Notes under the pieces: model-generated
Database searches by the model: none
The model's input: the letters and a program-made list of their open reading frames with translations, nothing else
What the model was told of the DNA's origin: nothing
Part shown: positions 16,295 through 24,734 of the stretch, one piece after another
Position numbering within the stretch: position 1 is the first letter of the stretch
How the letters are laid out: each line of letters begins with the position of its first letter
Program-made: the position numbers and the translations under genes
Source: an uncultured Gemmobacter sp.
Lineage (GTDB): Bacteria > Pseudomonadota > Alphaproteobacteria > Rhodobacterales > Rhodobacteraceae
Direction of reading: 5' to 3'
NCBI GenBank assembly: GCA_937983495.1
Contig: CALKAA010000474.1
Location: forward strand, 1 to 28,061
DNA length: 28,061 bases

Positions 16295-16740
16295 TTGTCC
16301 CAATTCCGTCCCGCGCCGTTCTTTTTCGGCCTGTTGGGGCTATAAGCCCTTAATTACCTACACCCCCGCCAAAAACGGGAGCGGCCACGCCGCCTTGGGA
16401 ACAGTGAGGCACAACAAAGGCGTCACGACGAGTAGACCCGTCGCGTTGACATCTGTTGTCTGTCGCGCAGAACTGCGCAGACCCTCAAGCTTGCGTCGCG
16501 CGGCCTTGCACAGGGAACCTGACTGGCAGGTGGCAGCCCCCGGGCGATGCGGCGCGGTCGCGGCCCGTCCCCCAGGACACCGTGAATCGCTTGGGCAAGC
16601 TAGCAAGCCCACCGCAGGGCCTGCAACCGAACTTCGCTGTTGACAGGGGGATGCCTTGAATCGAATCCCAAACCCCATGCAAAGCGGCAACGGCGCCAGA
16701 ATAAACCTTGGTTTACGACCACAAAGAGCTTGAAAAAGCA
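16295..16740. other. gene-free region upstream of dnaA
   Basis: About 445 bp with no supported gene. I see no TTATCCACA-type DnaA boxes, so an origin is not supported. Visible structures are GCGCAG-N2-CTGCGC (16465-16478), GGGC...GCTAGC...GCCC around 16593-16610, and TAAACC-N2-GGTTTA (16702-16715). GAATC (the GANTC methylation target of alphaproteobacterial CcrM) occurs at 16584, 16658 and 16663. It should contain the dnaA promoter and a long 5' leader, or an undetected small RNA; no -10/-35 pair convinced me. Confidence 0.6.
16702..16715. repeat. inverted repeat TAAACC-TT-GGTTTA
   Basis: Perfect 6-bp arms separated by two bases, in an AT-rich island of an otherwise GC-rich spacer between dnaA and the rpsT terminator. 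The size and symmetry suit a dimeric regulator operator. No regulator can be named. Confidence 0.5.
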
Positions 16741-16766
16741 AAAAGCGCGCTCTTTGGCGCGCCTTT
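16741..16766 (-). terminator. Rho-independent terminator of rpsT (possibly bidirectional)
   Basis: The minus-strand transcript folds AAAGGCGCGC against GCGCGCTTTT (10 pairs, one G-U) around a six-base loop. It is followed directly by TGCTTTTTC, a T-rich tail. It lies about 55 bases after the rpsT stop. On the plus strand CTTTATTTTC follows the same hairpin, so it may work both ways. Confidence 0.8.
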
Positions 16767-16821
16767 ATTTTCTACATTCTGGGTATCCAGATTCGGTGCC
16801 GAAGCCCCCTTGAAAGCCTGA

Positions 16822-17094
16822 TCAGGCCTGTGCGCCAGTCGCCTTCACGCGCGCCGCCAGACGCGAGATTTTACGCGACACGGTGTTCTTGTGCAGCACG
16901 CCCTTCGACACGCCACGCGCCAGTTCAGGCTGAGCATTCTTGAGGGCTTCGGCGGCCGCAGCCTGATCGCCCGAAGCGATAGCTTCTTCCACTTTGCGCA
17001 GGAAGGTACGGATGCGCGAACGACGGGCCTTGTTCACGGCATAGCGGGCTTCCGACTGACGGGCGCGCTTTTTGGACTGGGGCGTATTGGCCAT
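16822..17094 (-). CDS. rpsT: 30S ribosomal protein S20
   Basis: A 90-residue basic helical ribosomal protein that binds 16S rRNA early in small-subunit assembly. The start [21 protein letters not shown] and the segment [15 protein letters not shown] are diagnostic, as is [19 protein letters not shown] near the C-terminus. AAGGA lies upstream of the ATG. A strong terminator follows (16741-16766), so it is probably transcribed alone. Location immediately upstream of dnaA is usual in Rhodobacterales. Confidence 0.97.
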   Translation of the reverse strand: MANTPQSKKRARQSEARYAVNKARRSRIRTFLRKVEEAIASGDQAAAAEALKNAQPELARGVSKGVLHKNTVSRKISRLAARVKATGAQA

Positions 17095-17137
17095 GGGCTG
17101 AATTCCTTACGGTCTTTGTTTCGGTTGCAACATAAGA

Positions 17138-17218
17138 CCCAAGGCGACCTGCCCCTTGGGGAAGATCATGATTCTTGCCAAAGCGGGCCCACGCGCATGT
17201 GGGAACGGCCTATAGGCC
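17138..17218. repeat. cluster of short inverted repeats between crotonase gene and rpsT
   Basis: Within the 147-bp gap 17095-17241 I see CCCAAGG-N9-CCTTGGG (17138-17160), CCCAC-N6-GTGGG (17188-17203) and the palindrome GGCCTATAGGCC (17207-17218). None is followed by a T-tract. They may end the crotonase transcript or shape the rpsT leader, where S20 can act on its own mRNA in other bacteria. Function is not determined. Confidence 0.45.
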
Positions 17219-17241
17219 ATCCGGGTGGGATTGGGAACCCC

Positions 17242-18018
17242 TTATTTGTCGCGGAATTGTGGCTGGCGCTTTTCCAGAAAGGCGGCCATGCCCTCTTTCT
17301 GATCCTCGGTCGAGAACAGGGCGTGGAACACCCGCCGCTCGAACAGGATGCCTTCGCGCAGCGTGGTTTCATAGCTGCGATTGACGCATTCCTTGACCAC
17401 CATTGCGGTCAGCATCGACTTGGCGGCGATCTTGGCAGCGGCCTTCTTCGCCTCGGCGATCAAATCCTTGGCGGGCACCACACGGGAAACCAGCCCGCAC
17501 CGCTCGGCTTCAGCCGCATCCATATTGCGCCCGGTCAGGTGCATATCCATCGACTTGGACTTGCCCACAAACCGCGTCAGGCGCTGCGTGCCGCCAATGC
17601 CTGCCACCACGCCCAAATTGATTTCGGGCTGGCCGAATTTGGCCGTGTCAGCCGCAATGATGAAATCACAGGCCATGGCCAGTTCACAGCCGCCGCCCAA
17701 AGCATAACCGGCCACCGCCGCGATGATCGGCTTGCGGGTGCGCACAACCGCATCGGCCTCATGCGCGAAGAAATCCTCGCCGAACATATCGACAAAGGTT
17801 TTCTGCGCCATTTCCTTGATGTCTGCCCCGGCGGCGAAAGCCTTCTCCGATCCGGTGATGATGATGCAACGCACGCCATCATCACGGTCAGCGATCCGCA
17901 GCGCCTCGGCCAGTTCACCCAGCAGTTTGCTGTTCAAGGCATTCAGCGCCTCTGGACGGTTGAGCCGGATCAGCGCGACATTGTCTTCGGTCTCGACGAT
18001 CAGCGTTTCATAGGCCAT
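17242..18018 (-). CDS. enoyl-CoA hydratase/isomerase (crotonase family)
   Basis: A 258-residue crotonase, full length. It is expected to hydrate trans-2-enoyl-CoA to 3-hydroxyacyl-CoA in fatty-acid or amino-acid breakdown. The oxyanion-hole motifs are [11 protein letters not shown] and [15 protein letters not shown]; the catalytic glutamates lie in GGGCELA and [20 protein letters not shown], close to the short-chain EchS1/Crt type. The start [17 protein letters not shown] (18018) has GGAG 8 bases upstream; the frame is open to 18186 but that part overlaps mutM and does not resemble the family. It lies 61 bp after mutM on the same strand. Substrate chain length is inferred to be short. Confidence 0.93.
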   Translation of the reverse strand: MAYETLIVETEDNVALIRLNRPEALNALNSKLLGELAEALRIADRDDGVRCIIITGSEKAFAAGADIKEMAQKTFVDMFGEDFFAHEADAVVRTRKPIIAAVAGYALGGGCELAMACDFIIAADTAKFGQPEINLGVVAGIGGTQRLTRFVGKSKSMDMHLTGRNMDAAEAERCGLVSRVVPAKDLIAEAKKAAAKIAAKSMLTAMVVKECVNRSYETTLREGILFERRVFHALFSTEDQKEGMAAFLEKRQPQFRDK

Positions 18019-18079
18019 GGCGAAGGCTCCCCTTTGGTCGTGCTGACTCCTAGCAGGTGGTGAGCAGCTTGCAACCCGG

Positions 18080-18931
18080 TTAACGCTGGCAATGCGGGCA
18101 GAAAAAGCTGGAGCGCCCGGATTGAACGATCCGGTGCAATCGGGCCGTGCAGCCGGGCGTTGTGCAAGCCTCACCTTCCCGGTCATAGACCCGGAAATTA
18201 TGCTGAAAATAGCCCAATTCCCCGTCGGCCTGCCGGTAATCCCGCAAGGACGACCCCCCGGCCTCGATCGCCTCCTCCAGCACCTGCCGGATCAGCGGCA
18301 CCAGATGCGCGACCTCTGATGACGTAACGTCGCGCGCCAGCCGCGCCGGGTGGATGCCCGCGCGAAACAACACTTCGCAGACATAAATATTGCCCAGGCC
18401 CGCCACCAGATGCTGATCCAACAGCGCCGATTTGATCGGCGTGGCGCGGCCTTTCAGGCGGGCCGCCAGATGGTCTTCATGAAAGTTATTGCCCAAAGGT
18501 TCCGGCCCCAGCACCGAAAGCAAGGGGTGCGCCTCGGCGGTCGCGGTAGGCAGCAGGTCCATCGCGCCAAAGCGCCGCGCATCGTTGAAGGTAACGCGGG
18601 CCCCATTGCCCATATCCAGCACCACATGATCATGTTTGGCGGGTGCCGGGTGATCGTGATGAAACGCGCCCAGTTGCGCGCCGGAAATCAGCATCCGCCC
18701 CGACATGCCCAGATGAATCAGCAGCGTCTCGCCGGTAGAGAGATCGGCCAGAATGTATTTCGACCGCCGCCTTAGCGCCGCCACCTGCGCCCCGGTCAAC
18801 CGATCCGCCATTCCAGCGGGAAAGGGCCAGCGCAGATCGGGCCGGTTCACCTGCGCGCGCGCGATCACCTGCCCCTCCATCACTGGCAAAAGCCCGCGCC
18901 GCACTGTCTCAACCTCTGGCAATTCCGGCAT
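18080..18931 (-). CDS. mutM: formamidopyrimidine-DNA glycosylase (Fpg/MutM)
   Basis: A 283-residue bifunctional DNA glycosylase/AP lyase that removes 8-oxoguanine and formamidopyrimidines. After Met removal the N-terminal Pro1-Glu2 catalytic pair appears ([13 protein letters not shown]); Lys57 lies in RRRSKYI. The helix-two-turn-helix region has [26 protein letters not shown]. The C-terminal zinc finger has CTTPGC and CPHC, four Cys, all present. A strong GGAGG site lies upstream of ATG 18931; the open frame to 19168 is the antisense of ubiE. It is divergent from ubiE across 96 bp. Confidence 0.97.
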   Translation of the reverse strand: MPELPEVETVRRGLLPVMEGQVIARAQVNRPDLRWPFPAGMADRLTGAQVAALRRRSKYILADLSTGETLLIHLGMSGRMLISGAQLGAFHHDHPAPAKHDHVVLDMGNGARVTFNDARRFGAMDLLPTATAEAHPLLSVLGPEPLGNNFHEDHLAARLKGRATPIKSALLDQHLVAGLGNIYVCEVLFRAGIHPARLARDVTSSEVAHLVPLIRQVLEEAIEAGGSSLRDYRQADGELGYFQHNFRVYDREGEACTTPGCTARLHRIVQSGRSSFFCPHCQR

Positions 18932-18959
18932 GCTCGCCCCTCCGTGACCTTCCCGCGCA

Positions 18960-18987
18960 TTGCAGCCCGCGCCCGCTGGCCTATAAG
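18960..18987 (+). promoter_or_regulatory. candidate sigma-70 promoter of ubiE-ubiB
   Basis: TTGCAG (18960-18965), 16-bp spacer, TATAAG (18982-18987). The -10 matches 5 of 6 and the -35 matches 4 of 6. The predicted start near 18994 gives a leader of about 34 bases to the ATG at 19028. Confidence 0.45.
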
Positions 18988-19027
18988 GAGTGGGAAGCCC
19001 CTGATGGGCAAGCCCCGGATGAGACAG

Positions 19028-19777
19028 ATGAGCGACGCGCCCCAGACCACGCATTTCGGCTTTCAGACCGTGAACGAGACCGAGAAGGCCGGCATGGTGC
19101 ATGGTGTCTTCACCAAGGTCGCCAGCAAATATGACATCATGAATGATGTGATGAGCATGGGCATTCACCGCATCTGGAAAGATGCGATGATGGATTGGCT
19201 GGCCCCACGCCCCGGCACGCGCCTGCTGGATGTTGCGGGCGGGACGGGCGACGTGTCCTTCCGCTATCTGGGCCGCGCGCCCGGATCACAGGCCGTGGTG
19301 CTGGACATGACGGAATCGATGCTGATCGAAGGCCGCCGCCGCGCCGAAGCCGAAAGCATGGCTGAACGTCTGGATTGGGTGGTGGGCGACGCGATGGCCC
19401 TGCCCTTCCCGTCAAATACCTTCGATGTTTACACGATCAGCTTTGGCATCCGAAACGTGACGCGGGTGCAGGATGCGCTGAATGAAGCGTACAGGGTGTT
19501 ACGCCCCGGTGGGCGGCTCATGGTGCTCGAATTCAGCCAGATCCCCAACGAGATGATGCAGAAGGCCTATGACCTCTACAGCTTCAACCTGATCCCGGTG
19601 ATGGGTCAGGTGATCGCGAATGACCGTGATAGCTATCAATATCTGGTTGAGAGCATTCGGAAATTCCCGGATCAAGAGACCTTCGCCGGCATGATCCGCA
19701 AGGCCGGGTTCGGGCAGGTGAAATACCGCAACCTCAGCCTGGGCATCGCGGCGCTGCATTCCGGCTGGAAGATCTGA
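19028..19777 (+). CDS. ubiE: ubiquinone/menaquinone biosynthesis C-methyltransferase
   Basis: A 249-residue class I SAM-dependent methyltransferase that adds the C-2 methyl to the benzoquinone ring. HFGFQTV at the N-terminus, the SAM motif [13 protein letters not shown] (67-79), [16 protein letters not shown] and [31 protein letters not shown] are UbiE signatures. [12 protein letters not shown] at 19028 is the usual N-terminus. Upstream ATGs at 19004 and 19019 lie close to the predicted transcript start and are alternatives. The stop overlaps the ubiB ATG by one base (TGATG), so the two ubiquinone genes are co-translated. Confidence 0.95.
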   Translation: MSDAPQTTHFGFQTVNETEKAGMVHGVFTKVASKYDIMNDVMSMGIHRIWKDAMMDWLAPRPGTRLLDVAGGTGDVSFRYLGRAPGSQAVVLDMTESMLIEGRRRAEAESMAERLDWVVGDAMALPFPSNTFDVYTISFGIRNVTRVQDALNEAYRVLRPGGRLMVLEFSQIPNEMMQKAYDLYSFNLIPVMGQVIANDRDSYQYLVESIRKFPDQETFAGMIRKAGFGQVKYRNLSLGIAALHSGWKI

Positions 19778-21300
19778 TGCGCGGGCCGCACAACATCATC
19801 CGACTGGTGCGCACCCTGGCCACGCTGGAGCGCACCGGTGCCATCGGGCAGGTGCTGGCCGCGATGGACGCGCCACCACGGCTACGGGCCGTCGCGCGAA
19901 TTTTGGGTTGGCCTTTCAAGTGGTTGGGCCTGAAGGGTGACCCCAGCTTGCCACCCACCACGCGGGCGCTGACAGCGCTTGGCCCGGCCTATATCAAGTT
20001 TGGGCAAATCCTCTCTACCCGTCCCGATATTGTCGGCGGCGAGCTGGCCGAACAGTTGAAATATCTGCAAGACAAGTTGCCGCCCTTCCCCGTCGCGCAG
20101 GCGCAACAGATGATCGAGGCCGAATTCGGTCAACCGATCAGCATGATTTTTTCAGAGTTTTCCGAGCCAGTCGCCGCCGCCTCCATCGCGCAGGTGCATC
20201 ACGCAAGGCTGACGGGCACCGGCGCCGAGGTGGCTGTGAAGGTGCTGCGCCCCGGCATCGAGCGTGCTTTCCGCAAGGATATTGACGCTTTCTGGTTTGC
20301 CGCACGGATGATCGAAACCCTGTCGCCCGCCTCGCGCCGCTTGCACCCGATGGATGTGATCGCCCATTTCGAGGGCGTGGTAATGGGTGAGCTGGACTTG
20401 CGGCTTGAGGCGGCAGCGGCGGCTGAATTTGCTGCAAATATCGAAAAAGACACAGGTTTTCGTGTGCCCAAACCCGATTGGTCTTTGTCTTCACGCACGG
20501 TGATGACGATGGATTGGGCAGAAGGTATCGCGCTGGCAGACAATGCCGCGCTGGATGCCGCCGGACATGACCGGGTGGCGCTTGGCGCACGGGTGCTGCA
20601 ACTGTTCCTGAGCCACGCCCTGCGGGACGGTTTCTTTCACGCCGATATGCACCAAGGCAACCTGAAGGTGGGTGCCGATGGGGCGGTGATCGCCTATGAT
20701 TTTGGCATCATGGGGCGGCTGGATGAATATACCCGCCGCGTCTATGCCGAAATTCTTTACGGCTTCATCAAGAAAGATTACCGCCGCGTCGCCGAGGTGC
20801 ATTTCGAAGCGGGCTATGTGCCCGCCGACCGCGACATCGACGAATTCGCCCGCGCCCTGCGCGTGGTGGGCGAGCCGATCTTCGGCATGGATGCCAGCCG
20901 TATCTCCATGGCGCGGCTTTTGGCCTATCTCTTTGAAGTTACCGAGAGATTTGGCATGGAAACCCGTACAGAACTGATCTTGTTGCAGCGCACCATGGTT
21001 GTGGTCGAAGGGGTTGCGCGGGGCCTCGATCCGCATATCAACATCTGGCAGGTCGCCCGCCCGGTGGTTGAGGATTACATCAAGACCAATGTCGGCCCTC
21101 GCGCCCTGCTGCGCGATCTGACACAGACCGCGCGTGTCTTGGGTCGCTTTGGCCCGAAATTGCCGGCGATGGTCGAGGCCCAGTTGCTGCGCCAAAGCCA
21201 ACCTCCACATTCGATAGAAAAGCCACTGCACCCGATGGTCTGGATGGCCTGTGGCGCGGGCCTGCTCTCTCTGGGTTTGCTGTTGGGCAAATTGATTTAA
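19777..21300 (+). CDS. ubiB: UbiB/ABC1 atypical kinase-like ubiquinone biosynthesis protein
   Basis: A 507-residue member of the UbiB/COQ8 family required for ubiquinone synthesis. The family KxGQ motif is KFGQ (74-77); the alanine-rich loop PVAAASIAQVH (131-141) replaces the usual glycine loop; the invariant Lys lies in VAVKVLRPG (about 155). HADMHQGNL and AYDFGIMG correspond to the catalytic and metal-binding (DFG) segments. A hydrophobic segment near the C-terminus (WMACGAGLLSLGLLLGKLI) anchors it to the inner membrane. It follows ubiE with TGATG coupling. Its stop codon overlaps that of the convergent phosphotransferase gene. In many relatives coaBC and dut come next; here they do not. 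Confidence 0.95.
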   Translation: MRGPHNIIRLVRTLATLERTGAIGQVLAAMDAPPRLRAVARILGWPFKWLGLKGDPSLPPTTRALTALGPAYIKFGQILSTRPDIVGGELAEQLKYLQDKLPPFPVAQAQQMIEAEFGQPISMIFSEFSEPVAAASIAQVHHARLTGTGAEVAVKVLRPGIERAFRKDIDAFWFAARMIETLSPASRRLHPMDVIAHFEGVVMGELDLRLEAAAAAEFAANIEKDTGFRVPKPDWSLSSRTVMTMDWAEGIALADNAALDAAGHDRVALGARVLQLFLSHALRDGFFHADMHQGNLKVGADGAVIAYDFGIMGRLDEYTRRVYAEILYGFIKKDYRRVAEVHFEAGYVPADRDIDEFARALRVVGEPIFGMDASRISMARLLAYLFEVTERFGMETRTELILLQRTMVVVEGVARGLDPHINIWQVARPVVEDYIKTNVGPRALLRDLTQTARVLGRFGPKLPAMVEAQLLRQSQPPHSIEKPLHPMVWMACGAGLLSLGLLLGKLI

Positions 21301-22115
21301 AGGGCGGCCAGTTCCAGCCGAAGCGCCATATCATAACCGGGATCGCCGCGCGCGGCCCGAAAGGCGCAATGAGCCGCAATGCGCCAATGCAAGACAGGGG
21401 CCAGTTGCCCATAGCGATGGCGCAGCGGCTCAGGGATTTGCAGCAAAAGGCTTTGCCGCGCGGCAGGTTCCAGGGTTTTACCGCGATACAGCCATTGCAT
21501 CGCGGGGGACAGAAACAGCGCAAGATCGTCAACCGGATCGCCCAAAGCGGGGCATTGCCAGTCAATCAGGCACAAGCCACGATCCGTCATCAGGATATTT
21601 CCAGGCACAAAATCGCCATGCAAAAGCGTTGGCTTCGGCAAAGCAACTTCTACAAGATCCGGCAAAGGCGGCATGCCGGAGGGCGCGAAAGAGACGGCCT
21701 GCGCCCCAATCTCTCTGGCCCCCATGGGCCGCTGAGCAAGCCCCGGAAAAGACTGGACAGATGACAGTTTCCGAAGGAGGCACGCAATGCCCGCCGCGCC
21801 ATTCCAGCTCTGACCCGGCACATGTTGCCAGGCAATCCAGCCTTCCCCCTGCGCCAGAAGCTTCGGCGCGAGGCCAAGCGGCGCAAGGGCAGCAAGCGCA
21901 GCAGCTTCCAGCCTTGGATCATTGGGGAAAAGTGGTGTCGCCGCTTCGGCGCGATACTGTTTCACCACCACAGTGTCACACCGCCAGACCCGATTGCTAC
22001 GCCCCCCTTCAAGTGGCTCCCACGCGGCATCCTGGACGCCACATAAGGCAGAAGCCACCTTGCGGAAGGCAGCCTCGGGCTGATTGGAGGGAAGGCTGAT
22101 GGTGGCATTATCCAT
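21297..22115 (-). CDS. APH/choline-kinase-like phosphotransferase
   Basis: A 272-residue protein-kinase-like small-molecule phosphotransferase. It has an N-lobe with GGRSNRVWRC (glycine-rich loop) and VVVKQY (ATP Lys). The Brenner motif is HGDFVPGNIL (His-x-Asp...Asn), and the metal-binding Asp is in CLIDWQCPALGDPVDDLALFLSP. This layout matches aminoglycoside phosphotransferase/choline kinase relatives. The substrate is unknown; there is no resistance-gene context, so antibiotic inactivation should not be assumed. The ATG at 22115 has no good ribosome site. The stop overlaps the ubiB stop on the other strand. It is 41 bp downstream of flgD on the same strand and could be read from the flagellar transcript. 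Confidence 0.85.
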   Translation of the reverse strand: MDNATISLPSNQPEAAFRKVASALCGVQDAAWEPLEGGRSNRVWRCDTVVVKQYRAEAATPLFPNDPRLEAAALAALAPLGLAPKLLAQGEGWIAWQHVPGQSWNGAAGIACLLRKLSSVQSFPGLAQRPMGAREIGAQAVSFAPSGMPPLPDLVEVALPKPTLLHGDFVPGNILMTDRGLCLIDWQCPALGDPVDDLALFLSPAMQWLYRGKTLEPAARQSLLLQIPEPLRHRYGQLAPVLHWRIAAHCAFRAARGDPGYDMALRLELAAL

Positions 22116-22156
22116 GGCGAGACACTAGGCCAGCCAGATTCCTCCAGCAAGAATAC

Positions 22157-22819
22157 TTAACCGCGAATTGCAGTCACCTCACTGGCCAGAACCTCGCGGT
22201 TCCCTTCCAGCACGAGCACCATCTGATCGCCCAGGCCCTGCACCTCAACCACACGCGCATAAAGTTCGACCCCGGTAACGACAGATTCCGCCCCATCTGC
22301 ATGATTTTCGACGGCAAGATTGTAGGAGCCATCTGGCAGGGGCGCCCCTGTGGCATCCAGTGGCACCCATTCGTAGCTTTTGGCATCCAGCGGCAAATCA
22401 ACACGGGCAACCAGCTGCCCATCGGCATCACGCACCGTCAGAATCGCCCGCTCCGCCCCTTGCGCAATGCGCGGCGAAAGTGTCACCGGCTCTCCGGACG
22501 AGACGATCGCGGGCATTTCAGCCCGTGCCTCGCTGCCCACCCAGGACGCCACCTGAGCCATGCCAAGCATGTTGAAACTGCCCTGAATCGACGCCAGCAA
22601 TTTGTTGGTCTGCGTTTGTTGTTCCACAGCTGAAAAACTGGCGAGCTGTGACAAGTATTGGGTGCTGTCGACCGGGTTCATCGGGTCCTGATATTGCAAC
22701 TGTGTGGTCATCAGGCGCAGAAAGGTCTGAAAATCTGACGTGAGCGATGTGCTCGCCGGAGTTGAGTTTTGGGCCTGATTCACGGCGGGTGTAACCGGGG
22801 CTGGGGCTGAAACAGTCAT
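22157..22819 (-). CDS. flgD: flagellar hook assembly scaffolding protein FlgD
   Basis: A 220-residue hook-capping protein. The conserved N-terminal region is FLRLMTTQLQYQDPMNPVDS followed by TQYLSQLASFSAVEQQTQTN (about residues 33-72). The C-terminal half holds the Ig/tudor-like repeat region with ILTVRDADGQLV and LPDGSYNLAVEN. It is exported and sits at the growing hook tip until the hook is complete. AGGCGG lies before the ATG. It lies 11 bp after fliK on the same strand; together they control hook building and length. Confidence 0.94.
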   Translation of the reverse strand: MTVSAPAPVTPAVNQAQNSTPASTSLTSDFQTFLRLMTTQLQYQDPMNPVDSTQYLSQLASFSAVEQQTQTNKLLASIQGSFNMLGMAQVASWVGSEARAEMPAIVSSGEPVTLSPRIAQGAERAILTVRDADGQLVARVDLPLDAKSYEWVPLDATGAPLPDGSYNLAVENHADGAESVVTGVELYARVVEVQGLGDQMVLVLEGNREVLASEVTAIRG

Positions 22820-22830
22820 GAAACCGCCTT

Positions 22831-24336
22831 TCAGAGACGAAGATTGAGCCCTGTTGCCATGGCAACCGAGCGAGCAATGGGGACCAAAGCCAAGGAAGAT
22901 GCGGCCGGCGGTTCAAGTTCCGCGATCACATCATGAGCTGCGCGAGTATCGGCGTGATTGCGACCATCCGACCAACTGCCGAACTGCATGTCAGCCTGAT
23001 CATATCCGGCTTCGCGCAATATCTCGGCAAGGCGGTCACCATTTCGGCGCAGCAGATCCAGCGTTTCAGGCCGTTCGACATCGACCCGGACCCGGAGCCC
23101 CTCGCCCTCTCCCTCAAGTGTGATTCGCAGCCGCCCCAGCTCTTCGGGATCAAGCCGGATCTCGGTCACCCCCGCGCCTGCCCCCTCGTAGACCTGCACG
23201 GCGCGGAGCGTGATATCCGCACCACCTGCCTCGGCTGACGGCAGAGCATGTGCTGCACCTGCACCCGCAAGACCCTGAACGCCCTCATGTCGCAAAGGCA
23301 CGCCGTCCGGACCGACAAGCGCAACATCGGCAAAGGGCATGGCCAGGATTTGACGTATTGCTGGCATTTCCGACGCGGCCACCGCATCATTTTCGCTCGT
23401 TACGAGCGACGAAGACGGTTGGTCTGGCAGAATCGAAACCTTCAGCGATTCACCTTCTGCCACGGCTTTGACTTGCGCAGCCGCCAAAATCCGAAAATCG
23501 TCCTCCCAAAGCGGGCGGGCTTCTGCATTGACGGGCTCAGCGGCGCTGAGAGTTTCAGCCAGTGCAGGCGTCTGTAAGGTCACGGACACAGCAGCATCAA
23601 TGCCTTGCCCTGGGTGCGCCACGATCCCCTCAAGCATCAGGCGCCAATAGCTTGAGGTCATTGATGGCGTCTCGGCAGAACGCCGCTGCTCTATTTTGCC
23701 CAGCATATCTTCTGGCACAATCAAGGCGTCATGCATATGCCCGACCGTATCTGGTTGTGGCGTATCTGAATCAATGCCGGTCGCAACAACTTCAGCCTCG
23801 GCTGCCGGCAATTCGAGAGACATCAGGGCTGTGGGATCAGGCAGTGCCCCCGCCATTTCCAGACCCAAAGCGGCATCCGCTGACGAGAGATCCAGTCCCG
23901 CCCGCGCTACAGCCCCTGATTGCGATCTGCCAACCGAAAGCGTTGAACTGGAAGTCTCGAATTCTTCATTCAGTATCGTATGTTTAGATTGGGTCATGCG
24001 CTCGGCCAGCCCTCCGCCTGCGCTGGCCGTATCTGGCACCTTCAAGTCAAGCTCCGCAACGGCCAGAAACTCCTCGACCGGAGCGGCTTCAGAAGGGTTA
24101 GCGACGCTCGCTTCCGCAATGAGAAAGGAGGCAGGAGCTGTGACGCCATCTCGGGCAGGGGGATCAACCAGCCATGCCGGCCCAAGGGCCTCCGCTTCGG
24201 GATCTGATGCCGCTTCGGGGGGCAGGAACGACTCGAAATCGCCACCTTCCTCCTCTCGCTGAGTGGAGGATAGCCGGTCGTCCGGCACAGACGGGATTGC
24301 CGCCTGATGCCCCTGTATCACCGAACCAATATCCAT
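22831..24336 (-). CDS. fliK: flagellar hook-length control protein FliK
   Basis: A 501-residue acidic, low-complexity protein with a conserved C-terminal hook domain. The first 350 or so residues are rich in Ala, Glu, Pro and Ser with no clear domain, as expected for the molecular-ruler part. The C-terminal Flg_hook domain is seen in GVTEIRLDPEELGRLRITLE, then LRVRVDVERPETLDLLRRN and LAEILREAGYDQADMQFGS (about 390-460). It measures the hook and switches the export gate to filament substrates. GGAGG lies 6 bases before ATG 24336. It is divergent from the FlgJ-like gene across 110 bp holding TTACCG direct repeats. Confidence 0.9.
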   Translation of the reverse strand: MDIGSVIQGHQAAIPSVPDDRLSSTQREEEGGDFESFLPPEAASDPEAEALGPAWLVDPPARDGVTAPASFLIAEASVANPSEAAPVEEFLAVAELDLKVPDTASAGGGLAERMTQSKHTILNEEFETSSSTLSVGRSQSGAVARAGLDLSSADAALGLEMAGALPDPTALMSLELPAAEAEVVATGIDSDTPQPDTVGHMHDALIVPEDMLGKIEQRRSAETPSMTSSYWRLMLEGIVAHPGQGIDAAVSVTLQTPALAETLSAAEPVNAEARPLWEDDFRILAAAQVKAVAEGESLKVSILPDQPSSSLVTSENDAVAASEMPAIRQILAMPFADVALVGPDGVPLRHEGVQGLAGAGAAHALPSAEAGGADITLRAVQVYEGAGAGVTEIRLDPEELGRLRITLEGEGEGLRVRVDVERPETLDLLRRNGDRLAEILREAGYDQADMQFGSWSDGRNHADTRAAHDVIAELEPPAASSLALVPIARSVAMATGLNLRL

Positions 24337-24384
24337 TTCGACCTCCGACTCCTGCCGTGTATGGCCGACTATTTCCGCAACTGG

Positions 24385-24401
24385 TTACCGTATGTTTACC
24401 G
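24385..24401. promoter_or_regulatory. TTACCG direct repeat, CtrA-like spacing
   Basis: TTACCG occurs at 24385-24390 and 24396-24401, 11 bp apart (TTAC-N7-TTAC). The CtrA response regulator of alphaproteobacteria binds TTAA-N7-TTAA; this site matches 6 of 8 specified bases. It lies in the divergent gap between fliK and the FlgJ-like gene and could serve either or both. It is a prediction without a defined promoter hexamer. Confidence 0.4.
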
Positions 24402-24446
24402 CAGCAGGGTCATGATCCGGAAAATTGCACAAAACCGGAGCGAAAC

Positions 24447-24734
24447 ATGAGTATCAAGCCAATCCCCTCTGTTCCCGTGCCCCACATTCCCCCAGCACGG
24501 GCGGCAGACATGATGACGCGCGCGAAAGAGCTGGAAGCATTGTTCTTGTCTGAAATGCTGGGCCAGGCCGGGCTTGGTGCCATGGGCGGTGAATTTGGCG
24601 GCGGCATCGGCGAAGAGCAGTTCACATCCTTCCTTCGCAATGAACGGGCTCAGGCGATTGTCCGGAGTGGAGGAATCGGCCTGAGTGAACAATTGTTCCA
24701 CGCCATGGCAAAGGCTGAGCGGCATGGCGATTGA
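24447..24734 (+). CDS. FlgJ-type rod-binding protein (rod domain only)
   Basis: A 95-residue protein matching the N-terminal rod-binding domain of FlgJ: AADMMTRAKELEALFLSEML followed by GGGIGEEQFTSFLRNERAQAIVRSGGIGLSEQLFHAM. The muramidase half of enterobacterial FlgJ is absent, as usual in alphaproteobacteria, where the protein is often labelled CheL or rod-binding protein. It likely caps or scaffolds the rod in the periplasm. GGAG lies 6 bases before ATG 24447; the frame is open upstream to 24174 but overlaps fliK and has no family likeness. It overlaps the next gene by 11 bp. Confidence 0.85.
   Translation: MSIKPIPSVPVPHIPPARAADMMTRAKELEALFLSEMLGQAGLGAMGGEFGGGIGEEQFTSFLRNERAQAIVRSGGIGLSEQLFHAMAKAERHGD

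Noticed and set aside
14207..16345. 712-codon open frame on the plus strand opposite dnaN and dnaA
   Set aside because: It is antisense to two certain genes and its product is His/Gln/Arg-rich with no domain; a usual artefact of high-GC coding DNA.
16446..16662. Two TTGACA hexamers (16446, 16640) as plus-strand promoters of a small RNA
   Set aside because: No acceptable -10 element lies 16-18 bases downstream of either.
16295..16821. Replication origin next to dnaA
   Set aside because: No TTATCCACA-like boxes and no clear AT-rich unwinding element; dnaA proximity alone is not enough in alphaproteobacteria.
18019..18186. N-terminal extension of the enoyl-CoA hydratase
   Set aside because: It overlaps mutM and has no crotonase likeness; GGAG precedes the ATG at 18018.
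21297..22115. Aminoglycoside resistance gene
   Set aside because: Only the general kinase fold is supported; location and lack of mobile context argue for a metabolic phosphotransferase.
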